Shown piece by piece: positions 37,359 through 46,441 of a stretch of DNA of 64,000 bases (position 1 is its first letter; the number at the start of each line of letters is the position of its first letter). This stretch comes from JADLDB01 sp040755835 (lineage in GTDB: Bacteria > Myxococcota > Myxococcia > Myxococcales > Myxococcaceae): positions 1 to 64,000 of the forward strand of contig JBFMAB010000059.1 of assembly GCA_040755835.1 (NCBI GenBank). Reading direction: 5' to 3'. Made by a program: the position numbers and the translations under genes. The notes under the pieces are model-generated. The model did not search any database. It was not told the DNA's origin and saw only the letters and a program-made list of their open reading frames with translations.

Positions 37359-38882
37359 TCAGAAGCGCCCCGACACCGACACCCACCCGCCCTGCCCCGT
37401 CGGCACGACGGCGAGCTGCGTCGCCTCACCGGGCAACAGCAACGCGCCCAGGCCCCCGGCCACCGCCGCCCCGACGCCAGCGCCGAGCAGCGTGAACGCG
37501 ACCGTCCGGTTCGCGTCCACCTTCGGCATCAGCGCGACGGCCTCTTCGTAGTTGGGCGTGCCGGGCGGGTAGAGCCGTCCGTCGGAGACGGAGAGGGCGG
37601 CGAGGCGATCGCGGCTCGCCGCGCCCGTGCCGTACACCACCACGCCGGCGATGGCGCCGCCAACGCCCGCGGCGATGAGCGCGTAGCTCACCACGCGCGC
37701 GGCCGACGGGCTGGACGGCTCGACGCCGACGAGCGGCGGCGGTGGCGGCGGTTGCTTCACCCCGGGCGGGACCGGCCCGGGCTCGGGCGGCGGCGCGCCG
37801 GGCCGGCCGTCCATCGTCTCGGGATTGCCGCCGGGAGGCGGCGCGACCGCGGCGAGCGGCGGAAGGTCGGTGCCCGGCCGCACGCCCGGCTGGTCCTGCC
37901 CGGTGAGGATGAAGGTGGCGAGCCGGCCGATGAAGCCGGGCGGCGCGCCGCCGTTGCGCTGCTGCCGCCCGGTGGCGTCGTAGGACACGGCGGTGATGTA
38001 GGGCGGGTTCCCCGTGGTCGCGATGTTGCGGACGATGATGACCTCGTCGGCAACCATGAGCGGCCCCAGCTTCCGCGCTTCGTCGTCGTCAGTCGCCGAC
38101 ACGCAGAGCGGCGGCTGCTGCGACACGGCGCTCTCGAACCCCATGTCGATCTGCAGCGACGCGTCCCTCTTGTTGTCAGCGAGTTCGACCGGGTGCGGGA
38201 AGCTGACACGGCCGTCCTGCATCAGCCAGAGGCGGTACGCGCCCGGAATCAGCTCGAGCTTGAGCGGCGTCCTCCCGCGCGCCTTCCCGTCGACGAAGAC
38301 CGCGGCGCCCGCCGGCGTCGACTGCACCACCAGCATGGCCTTGCGCGCGCGCGTGACCTCCTTCCGCACGGCCTCGAAGGCCTGCAGCGTGCTGGGCGGA
38401 TAGGCGTCGGGATCGAGCGTGAACGCGGGGTCGATGCGCAGGACGCGGCGGTACGCCTCGTTCATCTCCTTCGTGCGCTCGAGGTTCTTGTACAGCTGCG
38501 ACTGCACCAGCAGCGCCGCGACGGTGACCGGCCACGGGTTCACCTGCGGCGACGCCTTGTCCAGCTCCGTCAACGCCTGCTTGACCAGCTCCAGCCCCCG
38601 CTCATTCTCGCCGCCGTAGAGCAGCGTGCGCGCGGAGTCCACCAGCCGCTGGATGTCCTGGAGGCTGCGCGACGGGCGCGGTCGCACCGCGTCCAGCACG
38701 ACCTCCGGCTCGAAGAGCTGCGCCTTGAGCAGCGGCCGCGCCTCGTCGTGGAACTCCTTCACCGCGGTCGTGAGCGTGGGCTCGCGGCAGTCGCCGGCGC
38801 CCATGACGAGCACCTTCCGCGCGGCGAGCGCCTGGCCAGAAACCAACAACGCCCCGAAAGTGACGACGAGAAGAGTTCTCAT
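37359..38882 (-). CDS. Secreted PEGA-domain protein
   Basis: 507 residues from the ATG of MRTLLVVTFGALLVSGQALAA, a signal peptide. Residues about 25-195 are helical and TPR-like (GLELVKQALTELDKASPQVN, QSQLYKNLERTKEMNEAYRR). A PEGA domain follows (about 205-255: VVQSTPAGAAVFVDGKARGRTPLKLE). Then an unassigned domain, a Pro-rich stretch (about 350-415) and two hydrophobic segments near the C-terminus (YALIAAGVGGAIAGVVVYG and AFTLLGAGVGAAVAGGLGAL) that may anchor it. It is divergent from a Ser/Thr kinase gene (67 nt), a common pairing in myxobacteria. Confidence 0.75.
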   Translation of the reverse strand: MRTLLVVTFGALLVSGQALAARKVLVMGAGDCREPTLTTAVKEFHDEARPLLKAQLFEPEVVLDAVRPRPSRSLQDIQRLVDSARTLLYGGENERGLELVKQALTELDKASPQVNPWPVTVAALLVQSQLYKNLERTKEMNEAYRRVLRIDPAFTLDPDAYPPSTLQAFEAVRKEVTRARKAMLVVQSTPAGAAVFVDGKARGRTPLKLELIPGAYRLWLMQDGRVSFPHPVELADNKRDASLQIDMGFESAVSQQPPLCVSATDDDEARKLGPLMVADEVIIVRNIATTGNPPYITAVSYDATGRQQRNGGAPPGFIGRLATFILTGQDQPGVRPGTDLPPLAAVAPPPGGNPETMDGRPGAPPPEPGPVPPGVKQPPPPPPLVGVEPSSPSAARVVSYALIAAGVGGAIAGVVVYGTGAASRDRLAALSVSDGRLYPPGTPNYEEAVALMPKVDANRTVAFTLLGAGVGAAVAGGLGALLLPGEATQLAVVPTGQGGWVSVSGRF

Positions 38883-38949
38883 GGTGGCTCCGGGCTGGTG
38901 ATCTACTAGACTCCCCAATTCGACGGAAGGAAACGTCGCAGGGAGTCGC

Positions 38950-41118
38950 ATGCTCGCCGCCGGAACGAAGATCGGCCGCTACGAGGTCACCCGCAAGCTC
39001 GCCGAGGGCGGGATGGCGGAGATCTACCTTGCGCGCGCCGTGGGCCCCGAGGGCTTCTCCAAAGACGTCGTCATCAAGGTGGTGCGCAGCTTCCTCGCCA
39101 CGGATCCACAGTTCGTGCAGATGTTCATCGCCGAGGCGCGCCTCGCGTCGAAGCTGAACCACGCGAACGTGGTGCAGATCTTCGACTTCGGGAAGCACGA
39201 CGACACCTACTACCTGGCGATGGAGTACGTGCGCGGCGCGTCGCTGTGGGACCTGCGCCAACGCTGCCGCCGGGAAGGGGTGCCCTTCCCCGTCACGCTG
39301 GCCGCCGAGTTGGGCACGCAGGTCGCCCGCGGCCTGCAGTACGCGCACACGCTGACCGAGCGCGGCCAGAAGATCGGCGTGGTCCACCGCGACGTCACCC
39401 CGCACAACGTGCTGTTGTCCTTCGACGGGGCGGTGAAGCTGACGGACTTCGGCATCGCCAAGGCCACGACGACCCACACCGCGCCCGGAATGCTGAAGGG
39501 CAAGTTCGCGTACATGTCGCCCGAGCAGGCGCGAGGCGAACGGGTCGACGCGCGCACCGACATCTTCGCGCTCGGTATCGTGCTGTGGGAGCTGCTCACG
39601 GGCGGGCGGCTCTTCGACGGCGACAGCGAGCTCGCGGTGTTGCGCGCGGTCGAGGAGAGCGTCATCGCGCCGCCGGCGCGGCTCAACCCCGACGTCCCGC
39701 AGGACCTCTCGGACATCGTCATGAAGGCGCTGGCGCGGCCGCTGCCCGAGCGCTTCCAGTCGGCCTTCGAGCTCGAGAAGGCGCTGGCGACCTGGGTGCT
39801 GCGCACCGCGCAGTCGGTGGAGGACACCAGCATCGCGCTGTTCCTCCAGCAGCTGTACCGCGCAGAGATGGAGGCGGACGAGCGCCCCGGCACCCCGGCG
39901 CACGGCGCGGCGGCGGTGGTGCGCGCGGCCGAAGACGACTTCGGGACCGGCGACACGATGGCCGTCGACCGCTCGCGGCAGCACGCGAAGGCCGCGCCGC
40001 TCCAGCCGACGATGACGATGACGCCGGTGCGGCAGTCGCCGAGGAGCGCCACGCCGCGACCGCGCGGCGTCACGGACGACCTCGCGGGCGCTTCGCCGGC
40101 CGCGACCATCGAGGTCCCGGGCTTCGCCGAGCAGCTCGCCAGCCTGCGCGCGAAGCACGAGAGCCGCGGCACCGAGCAGGTGCCCCCCCACAAGCCCGGC
40201 ACCGAGCAGATGCCGGCGTACCAGCCGCGCGCACGGCAGCCGGTGACGACCCAGCCCATGGCCGAGGCGGCGGGGCCGAAGACCGATCAGTACAAGCCCC
40301 TCTCGCGGCGGCTCGAGCCGCTCGTCGTGCAGGACGTGTCGCAGGTGAAAGCGCCGCCCCCCTCGGCGCCCAGCGCGCCGTCCACCGAGCCGTACCGCCC
40401 GCCGTCGCGCCGCCTCGAGCCCATCGTACCGGCCGAGCCCTCGCTGGTCGCCCCGAGCCCCGCCGAGCCCAGCGGTCCAACCGCGTCGGAGACGCAGCCC
40501 GCGGCCCCCGACGAGTTGCCGGGCGCGCTGCCGGAGAAGGTTGCGCCGTCGCGCATGCCCTTCGTCGCGCTCGGCGCCGTGGCGGTGATCGCCGTGGCCG
40601 TCGCGGGCGCGTTCTTCGCCACGCGGAACTCGGTGGACCCGCCTGCGCCGCCCATCGTCGATCCGGGCGGTGGAGCCGCCGGCCCCGGAGATCCTGGCAC
40701 CACCACCGCTGGACCATCCGGTACGACCGTGCCTTTCGGCCCGGCGGAGGTGGACGCAGGCGCTTCGGAACCCGTCGTCGACGCGGGCACGGCCGAGCCC
40801 GTCGACGCGGGCGCCGCCGAGCCCGTCGACGCGGGTGACGGTGTGGAACCCGGCACCGGTGGCGGCGGGGGCAGACTGCCACCGACCGGCCCGGTGACGA
40901 AGAAGCCCACCGGCGCCCTCGTCGTCCGCGCGACGCCCTACGCCGACGTCTTCGACGGCAAGCGCATCCTCGCGAAGGAGCTCCAGGGCACGCGCACCTT
41001 CTCACTGCCCATCGGGACGCACGACATCGTCTTCGTACACCGCAACAAGACCGAGAAGCGCCGCGTCGTCATCAAGACGAACGAGACGGCCACCGAGTAC
41101 TTCGACGCCCTGCAGTAG
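38950..41118 (+). CDS. Membrane Ser/Thr protein kinase with C-terminal PEGA-like domain
   Basis: 722 residues. The kinase domain (about 8-285) has glycine loop LAEGGMAEIYLAR, catalytic Lys in VVIKVV, catalytic loop HRDVTPHN (His146-Arg147-Asp148), DFG in KLTDFGIA, and MSPEQARGE. The Lys usual after HRD-x in Ser/Thr kinases is Thr here, as in many myxobacterial kinases. A long Pro/Arg-rich linker (about 310-535) leads to one membrane helix (about 538-558) and a periplasmic part with Asp-Ala-Gly repeats and a PEGA-like end (ALVVRATPYADVFDGKR). A clear Shine-Dalgarno (AGGGAG) precedes the ATG. It ends 5 nt from the convergent OmpA gene. Confidence 0.92.
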   Translation: MLAAGTKIGRYEVTRKLAEGGMAEIYLARAVGPEGFSKDVVIKVVRSFLATDPQFVQMFIAEARLASKLNHANVVQIFDFGKHDDTYYLAMEYVRGASLWDLRQRCRREGVPFPVTLAAELGTQVARGLQYAHTLTERGQKIGVVHRDVTPHNVLLSFDGAVKLTDFGIAKATTTHTAPGMLKGKFAYMSPEQARGERVDARTDIFALGIVLWELLTGGRLFDGDSELAVLRAVEESVIAPPARLNPDVPQDLSDIVMKALARPLPERFQSAFELEKALATWVLRTAQSVEDTSIALFLQQLYRAEMEADERPGTPAHGAAAVVRAAEDDFGTGDTMAVDRSRQHAKAAPLQPTMTMTPVRQSPRSATPRPRGVTDDLAGASPAATIEVPGFAEQLASLRAKHESRGTEQVPPHKPGTEQMPAYQPRARQPVTTQPMAEAAGPKTDQYKPLSRRLEPLVVQDVSQVKAPPPSAPSAPSTEPYRPPSRRLEPIVPAEPSLVAPSPAEPSGPTASETQPAAPDELPGALPEKVAPSRMPFVALGAVAVIAVAVAGAFFATRNSVDPPAPPIVDPGGGAAGPGDPGTTTAGPSGTTVPFGPAEVDAGASEPVVDAGTAEPVDAGAAEPVDAGDGVEPGTGGGGGRLPPTGPVTKKPTGALVVRATPYADVFDGKRILAKELQGTRTFSLPIGTHDIVFVHRNKTEKRRVVIKTNETATEYFDALQ

Positions 41119-41123
41119 CCGCT

Positions 41124-42143
41124 TCAGAGCTTCTGCCAACGCGGCGTGAAGGGCACGGCCTTCGGCCGCGGCTCGCCGATGGTGATGAGGTACTCGGCGC
41201 GCCGGTTCTTCGCCTCCTCTGCCTCGTCGGGCGTGCCCACCAGCAGCGCCTCCTCGCCGAAGCCCTCGTAGAAGATGGCGATGCGCAGCCCCTTCTTCCT
41301 GAAGTACTGCGCGATGGCGCGCGCGCGGTTGAGCGACAGGCCGCGGTTGTACTGCGTACCGCCCACCGTGTCGGTGTGGCCCGCGACGTACAGCCGCAGC
41401 GTGGCGAGCGATCCGAACTTCGACACCGCCTCGCTGATCAGCTTGTAGCTCTGGTCCAGCTTCGGCTGCTCCTCCGGACGGATCTCCCACTTGCCGGAGT
41501 CGAAGTTCACCTCCTCGTGGGGAATGTCGACCTGCCACGGCGTCAGCTCGACGCCGTCGAACAGCCCGCTGGTGGCGTAGGCGCGGATGAAGATCTTCAT
41601 CACCTGCCCCTTCGCCTCCGGCCAGCTCACCGTCAGCGCCGTGCCGGCGGGCGCGTCGCCGAACGGCACCTCACCGTCGAACGCGTAGCTGCCGGTGTCC
41701 ATCAGCACGCGCAGCTCGGCCTTCGCCGCCGGCTGGTTCAGCTTGAAGGACACCTTGCGCCCCGCAAGGTCGACGTCCTTCTCCTTGTCGAAGATGAACT
41801 TCAGCGCGCCGACGAGCTGCGTCTCGAACTCGAGCGGCATGCCGGCCGTCTCGCCGCGCGGCAGGTTGATGGTGAGCTCGCCCTTCCAGGTGACGGTGCC
41901 CTCGGCCTGCGGGAGCTCGATGACGCGGGTGACGCCGGGCCGGCCGCCCCCCTTCACGTCCACCACCTTGCCGTCGTCGCGGGTCAGCTTCAGCCGGAAG
42001 CCGGCGATCGGCTCGAGGATGTGCACCTGCACCGACGGCAGGCCCTTGCCCACCATGGTGCGGTTGTTCACCGAGACCTCCACCGCGTCCGCCTGCGCCA
42101 GCGACGCCGCCAACAGCACGCCCAACAGGCCCAGTCTCTTCAT
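41124..42143 (-). CDS. Periplasmic OmpA-family protein
   Basis: 339 residues. The ATG of MKRLGLLGVLLAASLAQADA is preceded by AGGAAGAGG at good spacing, which decides against the upstream GTG. After the signal peptide come about 210 residues of beta-rich sequence with no named family (VEVSVNNRTMVGKGLPSVQVH...). The C-terminal OmpA domain (about 220-330) has VNFDSGKWEIRPEEQPKLDQS, VAGHTDTVGGTQYNRGLSLN and KNRRAEYLIT. It should bind peptidoglycan. Fifteen nt downstream of the hypothetical gene at 42159. Confidence 0.87.
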   Translation of the reverse strand: MKRLGLLGVLLAASLAQADAVEVSVNNRTMVGKGLPSVQVHILEPIAGFRLKLTRDDGKVVDVKGGGRPGVTRVIELPQAEGTVTWKGELTINLPRGETAGMPLEFETQLVGALKFIFDKEKDVDLAGRKVSFKLNQPAAKAELRVLMDTGSYAFDGEVPFGDAPAGTALTVSWPEAKGQVMKIFIRAYATSGLFDGVELTPWQVDIPHEEVNFDSGKWEIRPEEQPKLDQSYKLISEAVSKFGSLATLRLYVAGHTDTVGGTQYNRGLSLNRARAIAQYFRKKGLRIAIFYEGFGEEALLVGTPDEAEEAKNRRAEYLITIGEPRPKAVPFTPRWQKL

Positions 42144-42158
42144 GCGCGACACCTCTTC

Positions 42159-43085
42159 CTAAAACGCTGCCCGGAGGCTCTGCGGCAGGACGATGCGGGT
42201 CAACCGCCGGTTGACTTTGTTGGCGAACGGCAGCTCGGCCTTCTGGAGGAGGTCGCCCTCGTTCGCCCACACCAGCTCCTGCGAGAGCGGATCGTACAGC
42301 TGCCAGGCCCGCGTCTTGCCGGAGGTGGTCGTCTGCAGCAGCAAGACGAAGCGGCGGTGCTGGCCCGCGTTGGGGCCGATGACGCACGGCACGGGGATGC
42401 CGCGGGTCAGCGCGCCGGCGGCGGAGGCGAGCGCCTCGGCCAGCGCCATGCCGCCTGGCGTGTCCACGTCGTGCTCGCGCCAGGCCACCTGCAGCCCGCG
42501 GGTCGCTTCGGCCAGCAGGTCCTCCAGCAGCTTGCCCTGCGTGGGCGCGGGGCTCTGGTGCAGCTGCGACGGCGGCGGGTGCGCACCGCCCAATTCGCCC
42601 CAGTCCACCGCCTTCGCGCGCGCGTCGGCGGACTCGGCCTCGAAGCCGGCCCTCTTCTTCCCGGCGAGGCCCGCGGCCAGCGCGTCGCCGCCGCCCGGCT
42701 CGAACGTCGTGGCCGCCTTCCGCGCGGGCGGCGGCGCGGACACGTCACCCGTCTCGTCCTCGTTGGGTTCGATGGTGCCGCCTTTGAGCTCGAAGGCGAA
42801 CAGCGGGTCCGCCTCGGCGCGCAGCAGCTGGGCGACCGTGTAGTCCTCGGGCGCGGCGTCCTCCAGGGTGCAGCCCGCGTACACCTCGTCGTCGCTCATC
42901 GCGCGGATCTCGTCGGCGAAGGCGTGCACCTCGGCGGGCGTGTGGGCCGCGGCGACGGCGCGCTGGAGGAACTCCCGCTGCAGGTCGCTGCCCGCGTCCT
43001 CCAGCAGCTCGTCGAACAGGCGCCGGGCCTTCGCGCTCCAGTGCTCGAGCTGCTCCCGGGCGCCCTCGGACACGGGGTGCTTCAC
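42159..43085 (-). CDS. Hypothetical protein with possible peptidase-like C-terminus
   Basis: 308 residues, GTG start overlapping the upstream stop by 4 nt. The N-terminal half is helical and acidic (SEGAREQLEHWSAKARRLFDELLEDAG). The C-terminal half includes VPCVIGPNAGQHRRFVLLLQ and AWQLYDPLSQELVWANEGDLL, a His and an Asp spaced as in papain-like or C39 folds, where GxHxVVV and nDP mark the last two catalytic residues. A matching upstream Gln/Cys is not evident, so it may be inactive. No signal peptide. I do not assign a function. Confidence 0.6.
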   Translation of the reverse strand: MKHPVSEGAREQLEHWSAKARRLFDELLEDAGSDLQREFLQRAVAAAHTPAEVHAFADEIRAMSDDEVYAGCTLEDAAPEDYTVAQLLRAEADPLFAFELKGGTIEPNEDETGDVSAPPPARKAATTFEPGGGDALAAGLAGKKRAGFEAESADARAKAVDWGELGGAHPPPSQLHQSPAPTQGKLLEDLLAEATRGLQVAWREHDVDTPGGMALAEALASAAGALTRGIPVPCVIGPNAGQHRRFVLLLQTTTSGKTRAWQLYDPLSQELVWANEGDLLQKAELPFANKVNRRLTRIVLPQSLRAAF

Positions 43086-43459
43086 CCGCGGCCTCCTTTC
43101 GGCAGCCGCTCGCTGCCGCGCCGCAGCGCCGTCACCAGCGCGCTCGTCAGCGCGAGCCGCTCGAGGTGGCTCACCAGCAGCGGCACGTCGACCTCGCTCT
43201 TCAGCTTCGCGGCCCAGCGCACCAGGAGCGACGCCAGCGCGGGCTGGCCCGAGAAGCGGTTCGACGCGAGCTGCTTGAGGCGCGCGGCGGCCTCGGACAC
43301 GCGCACGCCTTCGAGCCCGCGCAGGTTCAGCACGCAGTCGTTGAGGTGCCGCTGCTGTACCTGGGCGTTGCGCAGGTCGGCGAGCTCCTCGAGCAGCACC
43401 TCACCGTTCAGCTCGCGGCTGGCGAAGGGCGGAGACGGCTGGGACCTCGACGGCGCCAT
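43082..43459 (-). CDS. Hypothetical helical protein
   Basis: 125 residues, mainly helical (LLEELADLRNAQVQQRHLNDCVLNLRGLEG..., WAAKLKSEVDVPLLVSHLER). No signal peptide, membrane helix or motif I recognise. The 4-nt GTGA overlap with the next gene shows they are translated together, so it is probably a subunit or chaperone-like partner of that protein. The start (ATG at 43459) is the only reasonable one. Confidence 0.6.
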   Translation of the reverse strand: MAPSRSQPSPPFASRELNGEVLLEELADLRNAQVQQRHLNDCVLNLRGLEGVRVSEAAARLKQLASNRFSGQPALASLLVRWAAKLKSEVDVPLLVSHLERLALTSALVTALRRGSERLPKGGRG

Positions 43460-43778
43460 CGCAGGCGTACGAGTCTACCCGAGGTGTCGGCGGCCCCGGG
43501 CCGGCAATCAACGCGCGCGGCGGGGGGCTGCCAGGCGGCGCCGAAGGCCTTCGCGTCCAGCCCGCAGCTGGCGAAGGCGCGCTGCCGCTGCCTCGCGAGT
43601 GCCCGTTGGCGACGCCGGGGTAGGTGCGCGCGAGCTCGGTCGCGGTCGCCGCGTCGACGTTCCGGCCGGCAGGGCCCCGATGGGCACGGGGCAGGAAGCG
43701 CCCGCGGAGAGGCCGAATGGACCACGGACGGGCTCGATTTCCCGGTCCTCGCCCCGATTCGCGTGGCGCGACGCCGGC
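43460..43778 (-). other. 319-bp intergenic region, possible gene relic
   Basis: No intact gene. On the minus strand a short stretch near 43600-43670 reads NVDAATATELARTYPGV, which looks like the start of a helix-hairpin-helix motif, and another frame nearby reads RAFASCGLDAKAFGAAW. Frames are interrupted, so at most this is decayed coding DNA. No terminator hairpin with a T tract is visible. Confidence 0.3.
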
Positions 43779-45608
43779 CTACTCGAGCAGCGTCATCAGG
43801 CCGAGGACGCCCAGCACCAGCGCGGCGAGGGAGTCACCGGCGATGAGCCCGCCGCCCACCAGCGACGTGGTGGACATGTCTTCCGGCAGCACCTCGGTGT
43901 GCTCGCCGTCCGGGTCCGCCGACTGCGCGTCCTTGCGCTTCTGCAGCGTGTTCCACGCCGACGAGAAGATGCCCCCGGCGCCGAACCACATCGACGTGCC
44001 GAACTCGACGAAGCCGGCGAAGGACGACGCGTAGGGTGACGGCATGAGAATCGCGTCGAACGCGAAGTCGAAGGCGAAGCCGCCGCCCTTCTGGCTCCAC
44101 ACCTTGTAGCGCGCGTGGCCCTTCACCAGCTTGCGGATGACCTCGACCAGCACGCCGAAGCCCACGCCCACGAGCATCGCGCGCACCTGCCACGGCTGCG
44201 GGTTGGTGAGGCCGCGGAGCGCGCCGACGAACTTGTACGTCATGGCCGACTGCCACTGGTCCACCTTCGCCTCCGGGTGCGCGAAGGTGTCGATGGTGAG
44301 CACCGGGTACGCGGCCATGAAGATCTTCGCCATGTACACGGCGAGCACCGCGCCCACGAAGACGCCGATCATCTGGAAGCGGAACTGGTTGGTGCGGTTG
44401 GTGCCCAGCCGCCAGCCGGTCGACCGGTCCTGCTGCATGTCGCCGCCGATCGAGCACACCACGAAGACGATGGAGCCGGCGAGGAGCCCGGCGATCGGAT
44501 CCACGAGCCCGAGCGCCGACATCGCCACCACCGTCAGCACGAACGCCGAGGAGATCGGGTTCGAGTCGGTGATTCCCAGCGAGATGCCGTTCACCAGCAT
44601 CATCAGGAAGGACACGCCCACCGCGAACAGCACCCAGGCCACCGGCACCTGCAGCAGGCCCGCGGACACCGCGATGACCGCGAGGCCCCAGAACCCCACC
44701 CACAGCACCAGCCGCGTGGTGTTCGTCTGCTTCCAAGCCTCCCCCTGCGGCACCTCTTCCTTCGGCGCACCGGCGCGCAGCTTCGCGACGGCTTGCTTCA
44801 AGATGAGCGAGATGTCGACGACCGCCGCGCCCATGATGGTGCCGAGCGCGACGAGGAAGGCGAACTTGCGGTACGGATCGTTCGCGCCGAGCCAACCCTG
44901 CGCGCGCAGCCACGGCGCCGCCGCCTGCCAGATGAACGCCCAGGTGATCGCCGGCACCGTGATGCGCGCGCCGACGATCATCCCCGCGCCGATGGTCGAC
45001 GTGCTGACGCCGGTGGCGGCGATGCGCCCGATGAAGCCGACGTGCCCCAGCTTCTCCAACACCAGCGGGAACGCCGCGCCGACGCCGATGCCGCTGAACA
45101 GCTGCGCCACGCTGCGCTTGAGCAGCTTCAGGTCGGTGAGCGCCCGGAGGATGTTCGCGACCGCGAGCCCCGACGGGTAGGTGAGCTGCAGCTTGTCGAC
45201 CAGCACCGGCGTGTAGACCATGCCGACGCCGATGCCGAACATGCCCACGCAGAGGAAGTAGACGAGCAGGTGCCACGTCTTCGGCTCGGGCAGGCCGAGC
45301 CACACCATGGCCTGGATCAGCACCCCCATCGCCGCCATCGACGCCACCGACGCCGCGGCCGTCTGCATGTAGTTGGCGCCGTGCTTGCCTTCCGGACCGT
45401 AGAAGTACGTCACCGTCGACCCGAGGATGCCCGCCAGCACCTGCCCGCCCACGAAGAAGCCGAGCGAGAAGTTCATGTAGCTGGCGGTGATGCCGCCGAG
45501 CGGCCCGAGGATGAAGATCGCGATGGCCGCGAGGAACACGTAGTACCCGGCGCTGTTCATCGGCAGGAGCCGGGACAGGCGGGTGCTGGGCACGGACTGG
45601 TCGCTCAC
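43779..45608 (-). CDS. OPT-family oligopeptide/metal-chelate transporter
   Basis: 609 residues, about 14-16 membrane helices. The OPT/YSL hallmark YPSGLAVANILRAL occurs near residue 144. Other typical segments are ITASYMNFSLGFFVGGQVLAG near the start and IGGDMQQDRSTGWRLGTNRT near 390. These transporters import peptides or metal-chelate complexes using the proton gradient. A GTG start with GAGGAG upstream follows lpxI by 22 nt, so it may be the last gene of the lipid A operon, although a functional link is not obvious. The C-terminal helix (ALVLGVLGLMTLLE) is complete. Confidence 0.9.
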   Translation of the reverse strand: MSDQSVPSTRLSRLLPMNSAGYYVFLAAIAIFILGPLGGITASYMNFSLGFFVGGQVLAGILGSTVTYFYGPEGKHGANYMQTAAASVASMAAMGVLIQAMVWLGLPEPKTWHLLVYFLCVGMFGIGVGMVYTPVLVDKLQLTYPSGLAVANILRALTDLKLLKRSVAQLFSGIGVGAAFPLVLEKLGHVGFIGRIAATGVSTSTIGAGMIVGARITVPAITWAFIWQAAAPWLRAQGWLGANDPYRKFAFLVALGTIMGAAVVDISLILKQAVAKLRAGAPKEEVPQGEAWKQTNTTRLVLWVGFWGLAVIAVSAGLLQVPVAWVLFAVGVSFLMMLVNGISLGITDSNPISSAFVLTVVAMSALGLVDPIAGLLAGSIVFVVCSIGGDMQQDRSTGWRLGTNRTNQFRFQMIGVFVGAVLAVYMAKIFMAAYPVLTIDTFAHPEAKVDQWQSAMTYKFVGALRGLTNPQPWQVRAMLVGVGFGVLVEVIRKLVKGHARYKVWSQKGGGFAFDFAFDAILMPSPYASSFAGFVEFGTSMWFGAGGIFSSAWNTLQKRKDAQSADPDGEHTEVLPEDMSTTSLVGGGLIAGDSLAALVLGVLGLMTLLE

Positions 45609-45630
45609 GCTCTTCGTCTCCTCGAATTTT

Positions 45631-46434
45631 TCAGAACCCGACGACCGACAGCCCGAGGCGATCGGCCCACTTGAACAGGAGCTCGGCGTCCAGCAGCACG
45701 GTCCTGCCGGCCTCCACCGCCAGCACCTTCGCGCCCGCCTCGCGCATCACCTCGAGCGTCACCGGCCCGGCGGCCGGCAGGTCGAAGCGCACGTCCTGGT
45801 CCGGCTTGCAGCGCTTCACCACCACCCCGCCCGGCCCGCCGTACCTCCCCGCGCGGCGGATGCACTCGTCGGTGCCCTCCACCGCCTCGACCGCCAGCAC
45901 CACGCCGTCCTTCACCACCACCGTCTGGCCCACGTCGGCGCGGCCGAGCGAGAAGGCCACCTCGCGGCCGACCTCGACGTCGCGCGCCTGCTTCGCGGAC
46001 AGCGCCGGGCCGGCGAGCAAACCCGGCTTCGCCAGCACGTGCGGCACGAAGTCCGTCGGCGCGACGATTTGAACGCCGTGATCCTCGAAGTAGCGCGCCA
46101 CCGCGCGGAGGAACTCGTCGTCGCGCATCGAGCGCACCCGCGCGACGATCTGCAGCGCGCCGAGGTCCGGCCGGGCCTGCGTCAGGCTGCGCACCCGGCC
46201 GATGCCGCCGGCCATCACCGCCTTCGTCACGCCGTGGCGCTTGAATGCGTCGAGGATGTGCCCGGCCTGCCCCACCTTCACCCAGTCCAGCGTGGTGACG
46301 CAGGGGGTGAGATCCAGTTCGTCGGCCTCGCCTTCCATGGCGACCGCGTGCACGGCGAGCCCCCGCGCCTTCGCCGCCTCGGCGAAGAGCACCGGCAACC
46401 GCCCGTTCCCTGCGATGAGGCCGATCCGATCCAT
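45631..46434 (-). CDS. lpxI: UDP-2,3-diacylglucosamine pyrophosphatase LpxI
   Basis: 267 residues, DUF1009/LpxI family. LpxI hydrolyses UDP-2,3-diacylglucosamine to lipid X, replacing LpxH. Family text: RIGLIAGNGRLPVLFAEAAKARG at the N-terminus, KAVMAGGIGRVRSL near 90, and DLPAAGPVTLEVMREAGAKVLAVEAG near the C-terminus with the acidic catalytic region. It lies 7 nt downstream of lpxA. No lpxB follows within the window. Confidence 0.93.
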   Translation of the reverse strand: MDRIGLIAGNGRLPVLFAEAAKARGLAVHAVAMEGEADELDLTPCVTTLDWVKVGQAGHILDAFKRHGVTKAVMAGGIGRVRSLTQARPDLGALQIVARVRSMRDDEFLRAVARYFEDHGVQIVAPTDFVPHVLAKPGLLAGPALSAKQARDVEVGREVAFSLGRADVGQTVVVKDGVVLAVEAVEGTDECIRRAGRYGGPGGVVVKRCKPDQDVRFDLPAAGPVTLEVMREAGAKVLAVEAGRTVLLDAELLFKWADRLGLSVVGF

Positions 46435-46441
46435 CGAGGCG

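Noticed and set aside
43600..43670. Helix-hairpin-helix-like text (NVDAATATELARTYPGV) on the minus strand
   Set aside because: Too short, the frame breaks at once, and the second hairpin helix is missing; chance similarity cannot be excluded.
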